From: Bradyrhizobium sp. JYMT SZCCT0428
Lineage (GTDB): Bacteria; Pseudomonadota; Alphaproteobacteria; Rhizobiales; Xanthobacteraceae
Reading direction: 5' to 3'
Assembly (NCBI RefSeq): GCF_018131075.1
Contig: NZ_JAFCLS010000001.1
Coordinates: 248,001-312,000, forward strand
DNA: 64,000 bases
Below are positions 26,019 to 35,170 of the stretch, piece after piece (position 1 is the stretch's first letter; the number at the start of each line of letters is the position of its first letter). The position numbers were made by a program, and so were the translations under genes. The notes below the pieces were generated by a model that saw nothing but the letters and a program-made list of their open reading frames with translations, was not told where the DNA came from and did not search any database.

Positions 26019-26477
26019 ATGCGGATATTCAGCGACTTCAGCGAGATCAAATCTGCCATCGGCACCGAGATCGGTGCCAGCGATTGGATCGAGGTTACGC
26101 AAGAGCGAATAAACCAGTTTGCGGAAGCGACTTGTGACGAGCAGTGGATCCATGTCGACCAGGAGCGTGCGAAGAAGGAATTGCCTGGTGGCACCACCAT
26201 TGCCCACGGGCTGTTGTCGCTCGCGCTCGCGCCGCTCTTCATTCGTTCGGTCATTGGCCTGAAGGGCTTGCGCAATACCCTGAACTACGGTGCGGACAGG
26301 ATACGGTATCTGGCGCCGGTTCCGGCCGGCTCGAGGTTGTGTGGCCGCGTCACGGTGGCGGAAGCGGAGGACGTGCCGCCGGACGGCCTCCGCGTGAACT
26401 ATCACCTCGTGATCGAGATCGAGGGTGGCAAACGCCCTGCCTGCGTCGCCGAGTTGATCGCCCTGCACTATCGCTAG
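26019..26477 (+). CDS. MaoC-like dehydratase ((R)-enoyl-CoA hydratase type)
   Basis: 152 aa hot-dog fold protein of the MaoC/PhaJ type. It contains VTQERINQFAEATCDEQWIH followed by GTTIAHGLLSLALAPLF, which supply the catalytic Asp/His region of hydratase 2. Such enzymes make (R)-3-hydroxyacyl-CoA from enoyl-CoA and can feed PHA synthesis. It is the third gene of the CoA-transferase operon and convergent with fabI, with a 16-nt gap. Confidence 0.9.
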   Translation: MRIFSDFSEIKSAIGTEIGASDWIEVTQERINQFAEATCDEQWIHVDQERAKKELPGGTTIAHGLLSLALAPLFIRSVIGLKGLRNTLNYGADRIRYLAPVPAGSRLCGRVTVAEAEDVPPDGLRVNYHLVIEIEGGKRPACVAELIALHYR

Positions 26478-26493
26478 ACGGTACCAGCCGCAC

Positions 26494-27282
26494 TCAATCG
26501 ATGATGTGATAGCCGCCGTCGATATAGAGCACGCCACCCGTGATCAACTTGGCGCCATCGAGCGCCAGGAACGCGGTGGCGTTGCCGACATCGTCGATGC
26601 TGACGAGACTGCGCGCCGGCGCCTTGGATTGCGCCTTGTCCATCAGTTCGTCGAATTCGGGAATCCCCGACGCGGCACGCGTGGCGAGCGGCCCCGGCGA
26701 GATCGCATGAACGCGGATGCCTTTCGGGCCCAGTTCCGCAGCCGCGTAGCGGACGGCCGCTTCCAGCGCGGCCTTCGCCACGCCCATCACGTTGTAGTTC
26801 TCGACCACCATCTGGCTGCCATAGTAGGTCATGGTGAACATCGTTCCACCATTCTTCATTAAAGGTTCGGCCAGATGGGCCATTCGGAGGAACGACCAGC
26901 ACGAGACATCCATGGTCTTGAGGAAGCCGTCGCGGTTGACATCCACCACGCGTCCGTGAAGCGCCTCCTTGGGTGAGAAGGCGATCGAGTGCAGCAGGAA
27001 ATCGAGCCGCCCCCATTCCTTCCCGATCCGTTCGAACACCTGCTCCGTCTGGCCTTCGACCATGACGTCCATGGGCATGAAGATCGGCGCCTCCAATGCT
27101 TGTGCAAGCGGCTCGACATGCTTCTTCGCGCGATCGTTCAGGTAGGTGACGGCAAGGTCCGCCCCGAGCGCGCGAAATGCCTTCGCGCATCCCCAGGCGA
27201 TCGACTGGTCGTTGGCGATGCCGACGATCAGGCCTTTCTTGCCCTTCAGGGCAACCTTGGTATCCGGGAATACGGGGATCAT
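26494..27282 (-). CDS. fabI: Enoyl-[acyl-carrier-protein] reductase (NADH), FabI
   Basis: 262 aa, the usual FabI length. The dinucleotide site is [19 protein letters not shown], the catalytic Tyr-x6-Lys is in [15 protein letters not shown], and the C-terminus has [12 protein letters not shown]. It reduces enoyl-ACP in the last step of fatty-acid elongation. Its ATG overlaps the ackA stop by 4 nt (27279-27282). FabI in an operon with ackA and pta is not the housekeeping context, which suggests a second, stress-linked copy with a redox-sink role. Confidence 0.93.
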   Translation of the reverse strand: MIPVFPDTKVALKGKKGLIVGIANDQSIAWGCAKAFRALGADLAVTYLNDRAKKHVEPLAQALEAPIFMPMDVMVEGQTEQVFERIGKEWGRLDFLLHSIAFSPKEALHGRVVDVNRDGFLKTMDVSCWSFLRMAHLAEPLMKNGGTMFTMTYYGSQMVVENYNVMGVAKAALEAAVRYAAAELGPKGIRVHAISPGPLATRAASGIPEFDELMDKAQSKAPARSLVSIDDVGNATAFLALDGAKLITGGVLYIDGGYHIID

Positions 27283-28493
27283 GACACCCTCTCATGTCTG
27301 GGGTTGGGCGTTGGCCTGTTCAACAGCAGGGACAAGGTGTGCTGCGCGATCATCAACTCCTCATCGGTCGGCACGACATAGACCGGAATCCGGCTGTCGG
27401 ACCGCGAGATCAGCCGCGCGTGGCGGGAGTTCTCGGCCGGATCGAGCACGACGCCGAGCCATCCAAGCTGGTTGACGATACTGGCCCGAATTCGAGCCGA
27501 ATTTTCCCCGATACCGGCGGTAAAGACGAAAGCGTCCACGCCCTGCAATGCGGCGGCAAGCATTCCGGCATTGAGACCTATTCGGTATACGAAATAGTCG
27601 ACGGCCAGCTTTGCACGTGGATCCGCATTTCCCTCCAGTTCGCGCATGTCGTTGCTGATGCCGGAGAGGCCCTTCAAGCCGCAATCGCGATAGAGAAAGT
27701 CCTGTACGTTGGACGCCGACATTCCCTTTTCGCTGATGAGATAGAGCACGACGCCGGGATCGATCTGTCCCGGGCGCGTTCCCATGGGGAGCCCGTCGAG
27801 GGCTGTGAATCCCATGGTGCTCTCGGCGCTGCGTCCTTGCTTCAGAGCGCACATTGAAGCGCCGCTGCCGAGATGCGCGACGATCACGCGCCCCTTGGCG
27901 ATTTCAGGCGCGATTTGCGGCAGCGCTTTCGCGACGTATTCGTAGGAGAGACCGTGAAATCCGTAACGTCGCACGCCCTCCGTGTACAGCTGATGAGGGA
28001 TCGCATAGTGGTCGGCGACCGCGTCATGGGTACGGTGAAACGCGGTGTCGAAACAGGCCACCTGTGGAAGTGCTGGAAAATTGGTGAGAAGCGAACGGAT
28101 CGGCGCCAAATTGTGCGGCTGATGAAGCGGGGCCAAGGCAATGAACCGCTCCAGCCGAGACACGACACCATGGTCTATCAACACCGGCCGGTCATGGTCC
28201 GGACCGCCATGAACGACGCGATGTCCGACCGCCATGGGATTGATGCGAAGTTCATTCCGCAACCAGTCACCCGCGGTAGCCAGCGCGGCTGGGACGTCCG
28301 GCATGCTCTCGATCGGGTAAGCACGGTCAGCCAGCGAATCGCCATTCGCACCGCTCGCTCGAAGCCGCGGACGGCTGCCAATGCCATCCACCTGGCCTTT
28401 GATCTGCCGCTGTAGTCGTCCCTCCCCCTCGACCGAGAATATCTGGAACTTGACGCTGGAGGAGCCTGCATTGACGACGAGGATGGTATCCAT
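27279..28493 (-). CDS. ackA: Acetate kinase
   Basis: 404 aa from ATG 28493; a GTG at 28502 that overlaps the pta stop is an alternative start. It has the acetokinase motifs [16 protein letters not shown] and [12 protein letters not shown], the GHRVVHGG substrate motif, and [19 protein letters not shown] near the end. It makes ATP and acetate (or propionate) from the acyl-phosphate. The gene lies between pta and fabI with overlapping or near-overlapping ends, in the operon led by the DUF3141 gene. Confidence 0.94.
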   Translation of the reverse strand: MDTILVVNAGSSSVKFQIFSVEGEGRLQRQIKGQVDGIGSRPRLRASGANGDSLADRAYPIESMPDVPAALATAGDWLRNELRINPMAVGHRVVHGGPDHDRPVLIDHGVVSRLERFIALAPLHQPHNLAPIRSLLTNFPALPQVACFDTAFHRTHDAVADHYAIPHQLYTEGVRRYGFHGLSYEYVAKALPQIAPEIAKGRVIVAHLGSGASMCALKQGRSAESTMGFTALDGLPMGTRPGQIDPGVVLYLISEKGMSASNVQDFLYRDCGLKGLSGISNDMRELEGNADPRAKLAVDYFVYRIGLNAGMLAAALQGVDAFVFTAGIGENSARIRASIVNQLGWLGVVLDPAENSRHARLISRSDSRIPVYVVPTDEELMIAQHTLSLLLNRPTPNPRHERVS

Positions 28494-28498
28494 GGCGA

Positions 28499-29470
28499 TC
28501 ACGCGGCAACTGTCGGCGCATGTTGGCGCCTTGCATGTGCATAAAGCGCGGCCACCGCGCAGGAAGCCATCCGCGCGCGCGCTGTGTCCGCACGCGATGT
28601 CAGGACGACCGGCACCCGGGCGCCGAGCACGATACCGGCACTATCCGCCTTGGCGAAGTAGGCCAGATTCTTCGCCAGCATGTTGCCGGCTTCGAGATCG
28701 GGAACGAGCAGGATCTGCGCCCGGCCGGCGACCTCGGATTTGATTCCCTTGATCCGAGCCGCTTCCATGTCGATCGCGTTGTCGAATGCCAGCGGTCCGT
28801 CGAGCACGCCGCCGGTGATCTGTCCGCGATCCGCCATCTTGCAGAGCGCCGCGGCCTCAATCGTCGACGGAATCTTGTCGGTGACGGTTTCGACCGCCGA
28901 CAGGATTGCGACACGCGGTGATCTGCCGAAGCCGGCTTGCGTATAGAGATCGATGGCGTTCTGGATGATGTCCCGCTTGGCATCGAGGTCGGGAAAGATG
29001 TTGATGGCCGCGTCGGTTACAAACAGCGTCTCGGCATAGGCCGGCACGTCCATCACGAAGACATGGCTGATCCGGCGGTCGGTTCGCAGGCCACCCACCT
29101 TGGCCGTGACGCTGCGCATCAATTCGTCGGTATGCAGGCTGCCCTTCATGAGCATTTCGCCCTTGGCCGCATGAATGAGTTCGACGCCCTTTGCCGCGGC
29201 CTCCTCGCTATGTGCGGCATCGACGAGCTCGAAGCTGGAAATGTTGAGGCCGCTCTTGCTGGCCGCATCCCTGATTTTCTTTTCGGGACCGACCAACACC
29301 GGCAGGATGATGCCTGCTGCCGCGCTGTCGGTGACGCCACGTAGCGAGGTCTCATCGCAGGGATGCACGACGATGGTCCGAGCGGCCGGCACAGCCTGGG
29401 CCGCTACGATCAAGCGGTCATACTTGCTGGGAGACCGCGCTCCGCCCGAATCGGCCGCCGTGACGCTCAT
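28499..29470 (-). CDS. pta: Phosphate acetyl/butyryltransferase
   Basis: 323 aa of the PTA_PTB family, without the DRTGG/CBS extension of the long Pta form. It transfers the acyl group from CoA to phosphate, feeding acetate kinase for substrate-level ATP. Visible are [10 protein letters not shown] near the N-terminus, an [20 protein letters not shown] segment and [17 protein letters not shown]. It starts 29 nt after the DUF3141 gene. The substrate may be acetyl-, propionyl- or butyryl-CoA; the family alone does not decide. Confidence 0.9.
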   Translation of the reverse strand: MSVTAADSGGARSPSKYDRLIVAAQAVPAARTIVVHPCDETSLRGVTDSAAAGIILPVLVGPEKKIRDAASKSGLNISSFELVDAAHSEEAAAKGVELIHAAKGEMLMKGSLHTDELMRSVTAKVGGLRTDRRISHVFVMDVPAYAETLFVTDAAINIFPDLDAKRDIIQNAIDLYTQAGFGRSPRVAILSAVETVTDKIPSTIEAAALCKMADRGQITGGVLDGPLAFDNAIDMEAARIKGIKSEVAGRAQILLVPDLEAGNMLAKNLAYFAKADSAGIVLGARVPVVLTSRADTARARMASCAVAALYAHARRQHAPTVAA

Positions 29471-29499
29471 GGTGCTGCTCCGATCTCGTCCAACCTTCG

Positions 29500-31728
29500 T
29501 TACGAAGCCTTCGCTTTGGGGTCGAAAGGGGCAACGTTGGAGGTCCTCTCCAACATGTCCGTTGCGTCGACGCCGAACAGTTCGGCGACACGCTGCAGGC
29601 GGCTCGCGACCTCACCCGATATCGCGGCGCTGGCGGACAGCACTTCGCGGATCGCGTCGAAGGCCGCACGCCGGGCGTCGGCGTTGTCAGGCAACATTTT
29701 CGGGATAGCGGCCAACGCATTGTCGCGATCCAGCAGCAACATGAAGAATTGCTCGCGGACCAGTGTCTTGAACTCGGACAGCGTCAGCCGCGCACCCTTG
29801 TCGTTCCGCCGAACGTTACGCAGCGCTTCAAGGCTGCGCTCGTCCACCATTCCCCGCGCCGACCCGACATAGAGCAGGCCGCGAAGCGCCGCTTCTCGAA
29901 GGCCTCCGTCGCCGATCCTGGATTTCAGCTCGGCGATCCGGGCCTCCAGCATCTGGCGGTGCTTGGCCGACATTTCCTGCCGCCGTGACGGTACCGACTG
30001 CGGATCGATACCGACGGCCGCCTGAACCGCCGGCGAGCCATAGACGGCAAGGAAGATCGCCTCGCTGAGCGCTTCCTGCGAATCACGCCAGCTGTCGAGC
30101 GCATGAACGATCTGCTTGGAGACTTGCTCCTGGAACGCCATGAACGGATTGTCCGTCGACACCGGCTTGCGCTCCCCAGTCGCCTTCTCCGCAAGAGACT
30201 TGATCGCCGACATGAAAGGATTCAGGCTGCTGAACGCCTCGTACTGCATCCGCAGGGGGTGCAAATGGCGCATCGACTCCGCCATCTGCGGTGTCACCAG
30301 GCGCTTGACCAACGGCTGGAGGAACTTCTGGTAGGCGGCGAGATTGATCTCGGACACGCGTTTGGCTGCTGCAAAACGCCGCTCATCCTCGGGCGAATTG
30401 CCGCCCATGGCGCGGATGTCGTCAAGCGTCCGCACCTCGCAGCGCATCACCCATTGGCCGACGACCATATCGGCGCTTGTGGTATCGTCACCCTTGGCCT
30501 CGAAAGTTGCCTCATAGAGCCCGGGCGGCAACACGTCGATCAGGTCGATGTTGCTGGAGAACTCCGCATGTTCCTTCTTGGCAATGCCGCCGGAAACGAA
30601 GATGCCGAGATGGCCGACACTTTCGTGAACGGTGTAAACAATCGTCTGCCCGTAGGTCCGGATTTCGTCGACGTCGGCATAGAGATCGAGGATCCAGTCC
30701 AGCGCCTGCTGCGGCGGCGTGATGTTGTCGCCCTTGGAGCAGAAGACCAGGATCGGTGATCGGATATTGCGCAGATCGACCATCTGTCCGTCGGACATTT
30801 GGATCCGGCCGGCGGCGAGGTTGTTGCCGACGAACAGTTCATCGACGATGAACTGGATCTCCTCGGCATTCAGGTTGACGTGTCCACCCCACCAGCGTTC
30901 GAATTCGAGGTATCGCTCGGCCTCGGTATCGACCTTCGAGTAGACGTTGTACTGCTTGGTCCACAGCGTGTTCGACGGATTTTGGCTTTCGAAATTTTGC
31001 ACCAGCCAGGCGCCGTCGAACTTGCCGGCTCCGAGATCGCTCGTCAGCGCGGTCAGCCAGCTTCCTCCCAGAAGGCCGCCGGAGTAACGCATCGGGTATT
31101 TGCCGTGCACGCCCGCCCAATAGGCGAGCGGCGCACCGGCGATGATCACGGGCCCGAACAGTTCGGGCCGCAGCGACGCCAGGATCATGACGGCCCAGCC
31201 GGCCTGGCAGTTGCCGATCACGCACGGCTTGCCGTCGGCTTGCGGATGTCGGCTGATGACTTGCTCGATGAAGACAGCCTCGGCGCGCGCGATGCGCTCG
31301 ATTGTCTGTCCAGGCATCGGTTCCGGCAGGAAGCCGATGAAGTAGCAGGGATGACCCGCCTTCATCGCGACGCCGATTTCGCTGTCCGCCTTGAACCCGC
31401 CAATTCCCGGACCATGTCCGGCGCGCGGATCGACCACGATGAACGGCCGGCGGTCGAGATCGATCTCGACGTCTTTGGGCGGAATAATGCGGACGAGCGC
31501 ATAGTTGACCGGCTCATCGAGCTTGCGGCCGTCGATGATCAGTTCAGCCGAATACTGCAGAACATGCGGTGCGGTCTGGGCCAGGTGTTCCCGGTACTGG
31601 TCGCCCCGCTGACGCATGACGTCAAGGAAGAGAACGCTCCTCTGTCCCGCATCGACCATGTATTCTACGGCTGAAGCGACAAGCCCTGAGATGGGGCCGC
31701 CTGCTGACGCTGCAGTGTCTGTCGACAT
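29500..31728 (-). CDS. DUF3141 PHA-synthase-like protein
   Basis: 742 aa. The N-terminal 450 residues resemble class I PHA synthase/alpha-beta hydrolases: DPRAGHGPGIGGFKADSEIG, a lipase-box-like IGNCQAGWAVMI with Cys174 as putative nucleophile, an acid in VFCSKGDNITPP and a His in HESVGHLGIF. The remaining 300 residues are helical and specific to DUF3141. The Cys nucleophile matches PhaC rather than esterases. It heads the operon pta-ackA-fabI. The exact reaction is unknown; either polymer synthesis or acyl transfer is compatible. Confidence 0.88.
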   Translation of the reverse strand: MSTDTAASAGGPISGLVASAVEYMVDAGQRSVLFLDVMRQRGDQYREHLAQTAPHVLQYSAELIIDGRKLDEPVNYALVRIIPPKDVEIDLDRRPFIVVDPRAGHGPGIGGFKADSEIGVAMKAGHPCYFIGFLPEPMPGQTIERIARAEAVFIEQVISRHPQADGKPCVIGNCQAGWAVMILASLRPELFGPVIIAGAPLAYWAGVHGKYPMRYSGGLLGGSWLTALTSDLGAGKFDGAWLVQNFESQNPSNTLWTKQYNVYSKVDTEAERYLEFERWWGGHVNLNAEEIQFIVDELFVGNNLAAGRIQMSDGQMVDLRNIRSPILVFCSKGDNITPPQQALDWILDLYADVDEIRTYGQTIVYTVHESVGHLGIFVSGGIAKKEHAEFSSNIDLIDVLPPGLYEATFEAKGDDTTSADMVVGQWVMRCEVRTLDDIRAMGGNSPEDERRFAAAKRVSEINLAAYQKFLQPLVKRLVTPQMAESMRHLHPLRMQYEAFSSLNPFMSAIKSLAEKATGERKPVSTDNPFMAFQEQVSKQIVHALDSWRDSQEALSEAIFLAVYGSPAVQAAVGIDPQSVPSRRQEMSAKHRQMLEARIAELKSRIGDGGLREAALRGLLYVGSARGMVDERSLEALRNVRRNDKGARLTLSEFKTLVREQFFMLLLDRDNALAAIPKMLPDNADARRAAFDAIREVLSASAAISGEVASRLQRVAELFGVDATDMLERTSNVAPFDPKAKAS

Positions 31729-31781
31729 GTTCCGACCTCGTCATTATCTGCTTTATTCAACGGGTCCCGCGCCAGCGAACG

Positions 31782-31795
31782 TTGATTTAGGTCAA
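31782..31795. promoter_or_regulatory. FixK/FNR box upstream of the DUF3141-pta-ackA-fabI operon
   Basis: TTGATTTAGGTCAA differs from the consensus at one position. It is centred 60 nt before the ATG at 31728. It overlaps the last codons of the AI-2E permease gene, so the two genes are tightly packed. Confidence 0.75.
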
Positions 31796-32887
31796 CGTTC
31801 GACGATCAGCCGGCGATGACGCTGCGGCAACGCGATCGGCGTGTATCCAGGCCACCGTCAGTTCCCAGGCGAGCGAGAGAATGATCGGTCCGATAAAGAG
31901 GCCGACAATTCCGTGCGCGAGCGTTCCCCCGATTACCCCGACGAAGATGACGAGTGTCGGCGTTGTCAGGCCCCGCCCCATCACCAGCGGTCTCACGATG
32001 TTGTCGAGCACGCCGACGATGCCGAGGAACAACGTCAGCAGCAGTGCCGTGGTGAAATCCTTGTCGAACCAGATCCAGATAATCACTGGGAGCAGTACGA
32101 TTGCCGCACCGATCTGCACGATCGTCAGCAGCATCACCAGGAAGGCCAACAGGCCGGCGCTTGGAACGCCCGCCAGCTTGAACCCGATGCCGGCCAGCAA
32201 GGACTGGATGATGGCGACGCCGATGACGCCCTGGGATACCGCGCGGATGGTCGCGCCCGCCAATTCCAGGAAATGTTCGCTCTGCTCGGGCACGATGCGA
32301 AAGAGAAATCCCCTGCCCGCCGCCACGAGCTGCGAGCCGTAGGGAAACAAAAACCCGGCCAGCAGCACAGAGAGGAGGAACTTGAGCGTACCGACGCCGG
32401 CATTGCCCGCGAGCGCGAGCAACGTGCCGGCCAACGGCTTCAGATGGGGAGCGACCTCGCGTAGCGCGGATCGAATGTTGTTAGAAGCCTGGGCCCAGAG
32501 CTCGTAAAGCTGGGGACCGATGAGCGGCCAATCCTTGACGGCCGCCGGCGGCGTTGGAACCACCAGGTTACCAGCACCTAGACCACCAGCGAACTCCCTC
32601 ACTCCGTCGAGGGCACTCAAACCAAGCCAGGTCGCCGGCCCAATAACGATGCCGAGATTGATCAGGGTGAGAATTGTCGCCGCGAGCCTTGGACGTCCCC
32701 CGAGAAGTCCGGAAAGTGCGCCAAAGACGGGGTAGAGCGCGACGGCGAGGACGATACTCCATGTCAGGATCGGCACGAAGGGGCGGATCAGAACGAAGGT
32801 CCAGTAGATCAGGAAGGCGAGCAATCCGAGCCGGATCACGAGCTGGATGACATCGTCTCCGGGCAAATACTGGCGAAGGGTTTTCAA
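31787..32887 (-). CDS. AI-2E family (PerM/YdiK) permease
   Basis: 366 aa from TTG 32887; a longer open frame reaches 33055 but includes the FixK box at 32954-32967, so the upstream starts are unlikely. It has eight TM helices in the PerM layout, a central amphipathic domain, and the family motif in LGIVGVLDNIVRPLVMGRGL followed by VIFVGVIGGTLAHGIVGLFIG. Members export AI-2 or act as Na+/H+ antiporters; the role here is open. It shares a divergent promoter region with the GNAT gene. Confidence 0.85.
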   Translation of the reverse strand: MKTLRQYLPGDDVIQLVIRLGLLAFLIYWTFVLIRPFVPILTWSIVLAVALYPVFGALSGLLGGRPRLAATILTLINLGIVIGPATWLGLSALDGVREFAGGLGAGNLVVPTPPAAVKDWPLIGPQLYELWAQASNNIRSALREVAPHLKPLAGTLLALAGNAGVGTLKFLLSVLLAGFLFPYGSQLVAAGRGFLFRIVPEQSEHFLELAGATIRAVSQGVIGVAIIQSLLAGIGFKLAGVPSAGLLAFLVMLLTIVQIGAAIVLLPVIIWIWFDKDFTTALLLTLFLGIVGVLDNIVRPLVMGRGLTTPTLVIFVGVIGGTLAHGIVGLFIGPIILSLAWELTVAWIHADRVAAASSPADRRTLT

Positions 32888-32953
32888 GGACGCGCCTTCA
32901 TCTGGGAGCGGGCATGCTGTCGCCAAGCTACCGGCCGCGCCTGCGCAATAGTC

Positions 32954-32967
32954 TTGATCCAGATCAA
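32954..32967. promoter_or_regulatory. FixK/FNR box between AI-2E permease and GNAT genes
   Basis: TTGATCCAGATCAA is a perfect box. It is centred 73 nt before the TTG at 32887 on the minus strand and 78 nt before the ATG at 33039 on the plus strand, and may serve both. Confidence 0.78.
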
Positions 32968-33038
32968 ACCAATGTAGGCCGGTGACGGCTTCATCGGCAG
33001 ACGGGACGGATACTTTGTCCGCCAGCATGCGAGACGCC

Positions 33039-33560
33039 ATGTCCGAGGCCATCAACTACGCCGCACGCGAACGTCTCCGAGACGGTGGAGAAATCGAAAT
33101 CCGCGCTCTTCGGCGGGAGGATGAAGCCGACATGCTCGCTGCGGTCGGAAACACCAGCGCCCAATCGCTACAGCGTCGCTTCTTCGTGATGAAGCGCCAC
33201 TTCTCGGACAAGGAGCGCGCCTTCTTCATGGACATCGATTTCAAGAATCACGTCGCAATTGTCGCGCTCGCCGAAGAAGCAGGTCGCAAGGCCGTCGTCG
33301 GGGGCGGCCGGTACATTGTCTTCGAACCAGGGCGCGCCGAGATGGCGTTTGTCGTCATCGATACCTGGCAGGGACGCGGCGTCGGCTCGATCCTGATGCG
33401 TCATCTCGTCAAGCTCGCCAGAGATGGCGGATTGCAGGAATTGACGGCAGAAGTTCTGCCCGAAAACGCCGCGATGATAAAAGTATTCGGAAAGTTCGGC
33501 TTCAGGCCTGACTCGCGCCGGGACCCGCAAGCAATCCATCTGTCGCTAAAGCTCGCTTAG
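33039..33560 (+). CDS. GNAT family N-acetyltransferase
   Basis: 173 aa from ATG 33039; an ATG at 33027 is an alternative. It carries the GNAT acetyl-CoA binding loop in VVIDTWQGRGVGSILMRHL and the C-terminal AEVLPENAAMIKVFGKFGF segment. The N-terminal part (EIEIRALRREDEADMLAAV) is like the acetyltransferase domain of the acyl-CoA synthetase/Pat group, so protein lysine acetylation is possible. It is divergent from the AI-2E permease, with a FixK/FNR box between them. Confidence 0.85.
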   Translation: MSEAINYAARERLRDGGEIEIRALRREDEADMLAAVGNTSAQSLQRRFFVMKRHFSDKERAFFMDIDFKNHVAIVALAEEAGRKAVVGGGRYIVFEPGRAEMAFVVIDTWQGRGVGSILMRHLVKLARDGGLQELTAEVLPENAAMIKVFGKFGFRPDSRRDPQAIHLSLKLA

Positions 33561-33627
33561 GGCTCAGGCACCGCGGCGTCGCGTTGAAACTGCTTCAGAA
33601 CACGTGGCGAGCTGCGGTGCGGAGAGC

Positions 33628-33903
33628 CTACCTCAATCCCAGGCGCGAACGTCGATAGCCGCTATCCCGGGCTTCATGCCTGCATACGAAGCTGCCGGTA
33701 GTTCCCGACGCGTAGCGCCTCTGGCCTTTGAAGTAATAGCGCCCTCTTCCGAAATCGAGCCAGACGACCGTCTCCCCCGGACAATGACGCTGCGCCTGGG
33801 ATTCACTTCGGAACGGCGTAAGGACCTGTGCCATCGCTCCCGGTGACGCACAAGAAACGAGAGCCAGAACCGCAACAGACCAGCCGCGGAAGTTCAGTCG
33901 CAT
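33628..33903 (-). CDS. Small exported hypothetical protein
   Basis: 91 aa. A signal peptide (VAVLALVSCASPGAMAQ) is followed by a compact Cys-, Trp- and Arg-rich domain: QRHCPGETVVWLDFGRGRYY, then a second Cys in GSFVCRHEARDSGYR. Two Cys suggest a periplasmic disulfide. Similar small secreted proteins occur in many Bradyrhizobium genomes, with no assigned function. It starts 18 nt after the DUF1269 gene and is probably co-transcribed with it. Confidence 0.8.
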   Translation of the reverse strand: MRLNFRGWSVAVLALVSCASPGAMAQVLTPFRSESQAQRHCPGETVVWLDFGRGRYYFKGQRRYASGTTGSFVCRHEARDSGYRRSRLGLR

Positions 33904-33921
33904 GCCACGCCTGTCATGCGC

Positions 33922-34434
33922 TCAGGAAGGCGCTGACGGAGCAGCCGCCAGGGCTCCGGCCAGGGCCGCCTGCAGCGCCGCTTCCTTGGTATGGTCAAGA
34001 GACGTCTTCAGTACCGTGCCACCTTCACCCTTGAGCCCCTCGAGCACTTTGTCCGCGGTGACCTTGCGCACGAGCACGAACAGTGCCGCCGTCCCGGGCT
34101 GAATGGCCGCCGCGGTTTCCTTCATCCATTTGTCGTCGATGCCGACATCGGTCAGGTATCCGCCGAGCGTGCCCGAGGCTGCGCCAAGGGCCGCACCGGC
34201 CAGCGGCATCAGAAAAATCAGGCCAATGAGCGTGCCCCAAAATGTCCCGGAGACCGCACCGGCAGCCGTGGTGTTGATCAGTTGATTCAGCTTGATGCTT
34301 CCGTGGGCATCCTTCACGGCAATCGCCGCATCGCCCAATTCGATCAGATACTCTTTCTGCATGGCCAGCAGTTTCTGCCGAACTTCCTCCGCCTTCGCTT
34401 CCGTCGGAAACGCAATCACGACGAGATCACTCAT
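33922..34434 (-). CDS. DUF1269 family membrane protein
   Basis: 170 aa. The N-terminal ferredoxin-like half (VVIAFPTEAKAEEVRQKLL) is followed by a Gly/Ala-rich hydrophobic hairpin (GTLIGLIFLMPLAGAALGAA) and a C-terminal Ala-rich tail. This matches DUF1269, a stress-linked family of unknown function. The start at 34434 is preceded by GGAGAATGACC. A perfect-half FixK/FNR box is centred 57 nt upstream. Confidence 0.87.
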   Translation of the reverse strand: MSDLVVIAFPTEAKAEEVRQKLLAMQKEYLIELGDAAIAVKDAHGSIKLNQLINTTAAGAVSGTFWGTLIGLIFLMPLAGAALGAASGTLGGYLTDVGIDDKWMKETAAAIQPGTAALFVLVRKVTADKVLEGLKGEGGTVLKTSLDHTKEAALQAALAGALAAAPSAPS

Positions 34435-34484
34435 TGGTCATTCTCCTTTTTCCATGCAAATGGAGAACTGTGACCGCTGACCTG

Positions 34485-34498
34485 TTGATTTACATCAA
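34485..34498. promoter_or_regulatory. FixK/FNR box upstream of DUF1269 gene
   Basis: TTGATTTACATCAA has both half-sites intact. It is centred 57 nt before the ATG at 34434. A second perfect box lies 87 nt away at 34572, facing the opposite gene. Confidence 0.78.
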
Positions 34499-34571
34499 GG
34501 AATTAAGCGCAGCCGGACCCTTTAGGTAGCGGACATTGCGCGCAAGCCGCATCAGCGCTCCGCAATTCATG

Positions 34572-34585
34572 TTGATCTAGATCAA
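34572..34585. promoter_or_regulatory. Perfect palindromic FixK/FNR box upstream of the 61-aa gene
   Basis: TTGATCTAGATCAA is fully palindromic, including the spacer. It is centred 85 nt before the ATG at 34664 on the plus strand. Confidence 0.78.
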
Positions 34586-34663
34586 TCCCTGCGCTGGATT
34601 TGAGGCAGTACGCTTCGTAAATCGATCCACGCGATAAATCATCGTTCGGATATGGGGTTAGCC

Positions 34664-34849
34664 ATGGCTGAAACACCTAAACTCTCCGTCGAGAAAGCAC
34701 TCGAAAAACTGCGCAGCGCCGATGCGCCGAAATCCAGGGACGTGCGACGCACTGAGGAAATGGACGCCCTTGATGACGAGATAAAGCGCTTGAGGGCGCA
34801 ACGACTTCGCCTGGACCGGCAGTCGGGACGTTCGAACAAGAGAGATTGA
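34664..34849 (+). CDS. Small coiled-coil hypothetical protein
   Basis: 61 aa from ATG 34664; an ATG at 34652 adds four residues. The protein is very charged: KLSVEKALEKLRSAD, then EEMDALDDEIKRLRAQRLRL forms a short coiled coil, with a basic tail. No family recognised; cytoplasmic. The perfect FixK/FNR box upstream supports that it is a real gene. Confidence 0.6.
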   Translation: MAETPKLSVEKALEKLRSADAPKSRDVRRTEEMDALDDEIKRLRAQRLRLDRQSGRSNKRD

Positions 34850-35170
34850 CGTGGATCTGGAAGGTTCGAACCTCCTCCTGCGCAGAGGACGTTGCGAATC
34901 GTTCTCAGATGAGCGTTTGATACGCCTGCCGCGCGCATTCAAACTTTGTGCACCTCTTGTGCTGGAATCCGCGTTACTTCGTCGGGTTGGGCGTCTAAAT
35001 TATTCTGGCTACGCGTGCGAGGCCACGTGGCTAGCACCGTAGTTCTTCAGTTCCAAAATCCAATTTTGACAGTCCAATCAGCACGGTTGACAGGACACCT
35101 CTTCCGTCAAAATTAGACGTTATCCAGCCCATCCTGCTATCCTGGGCTTTACACCCTCGGACTTTGCCAA
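34850..35170. other. Intergenic region with an inverted repeat
   Basis: No convincing gene. AATTTTGAC (35062-35070) and GTCAAAATT (35106-35114) form a perfect 9-bp inverted repeat with a 35-nt spacer. A GGCCACGTGGCT-like palindrome is at 35021-35032. These could be operators or part of a small RNA. Confidence 0.45.

Noticed and set aside
24654..26537. Minus-strand open frame of 627 codons
   Set aside because: Covers the CoA-transferase and MaoC genes in antisense and shows no domain or RBS.
35021..35032. Palindrome GGCCACGTGGCT as a LuxR box
   Set aside because: A 10-12 bp palindrome alone is too common in GC-rich DNA and lies far from any regulator gene.
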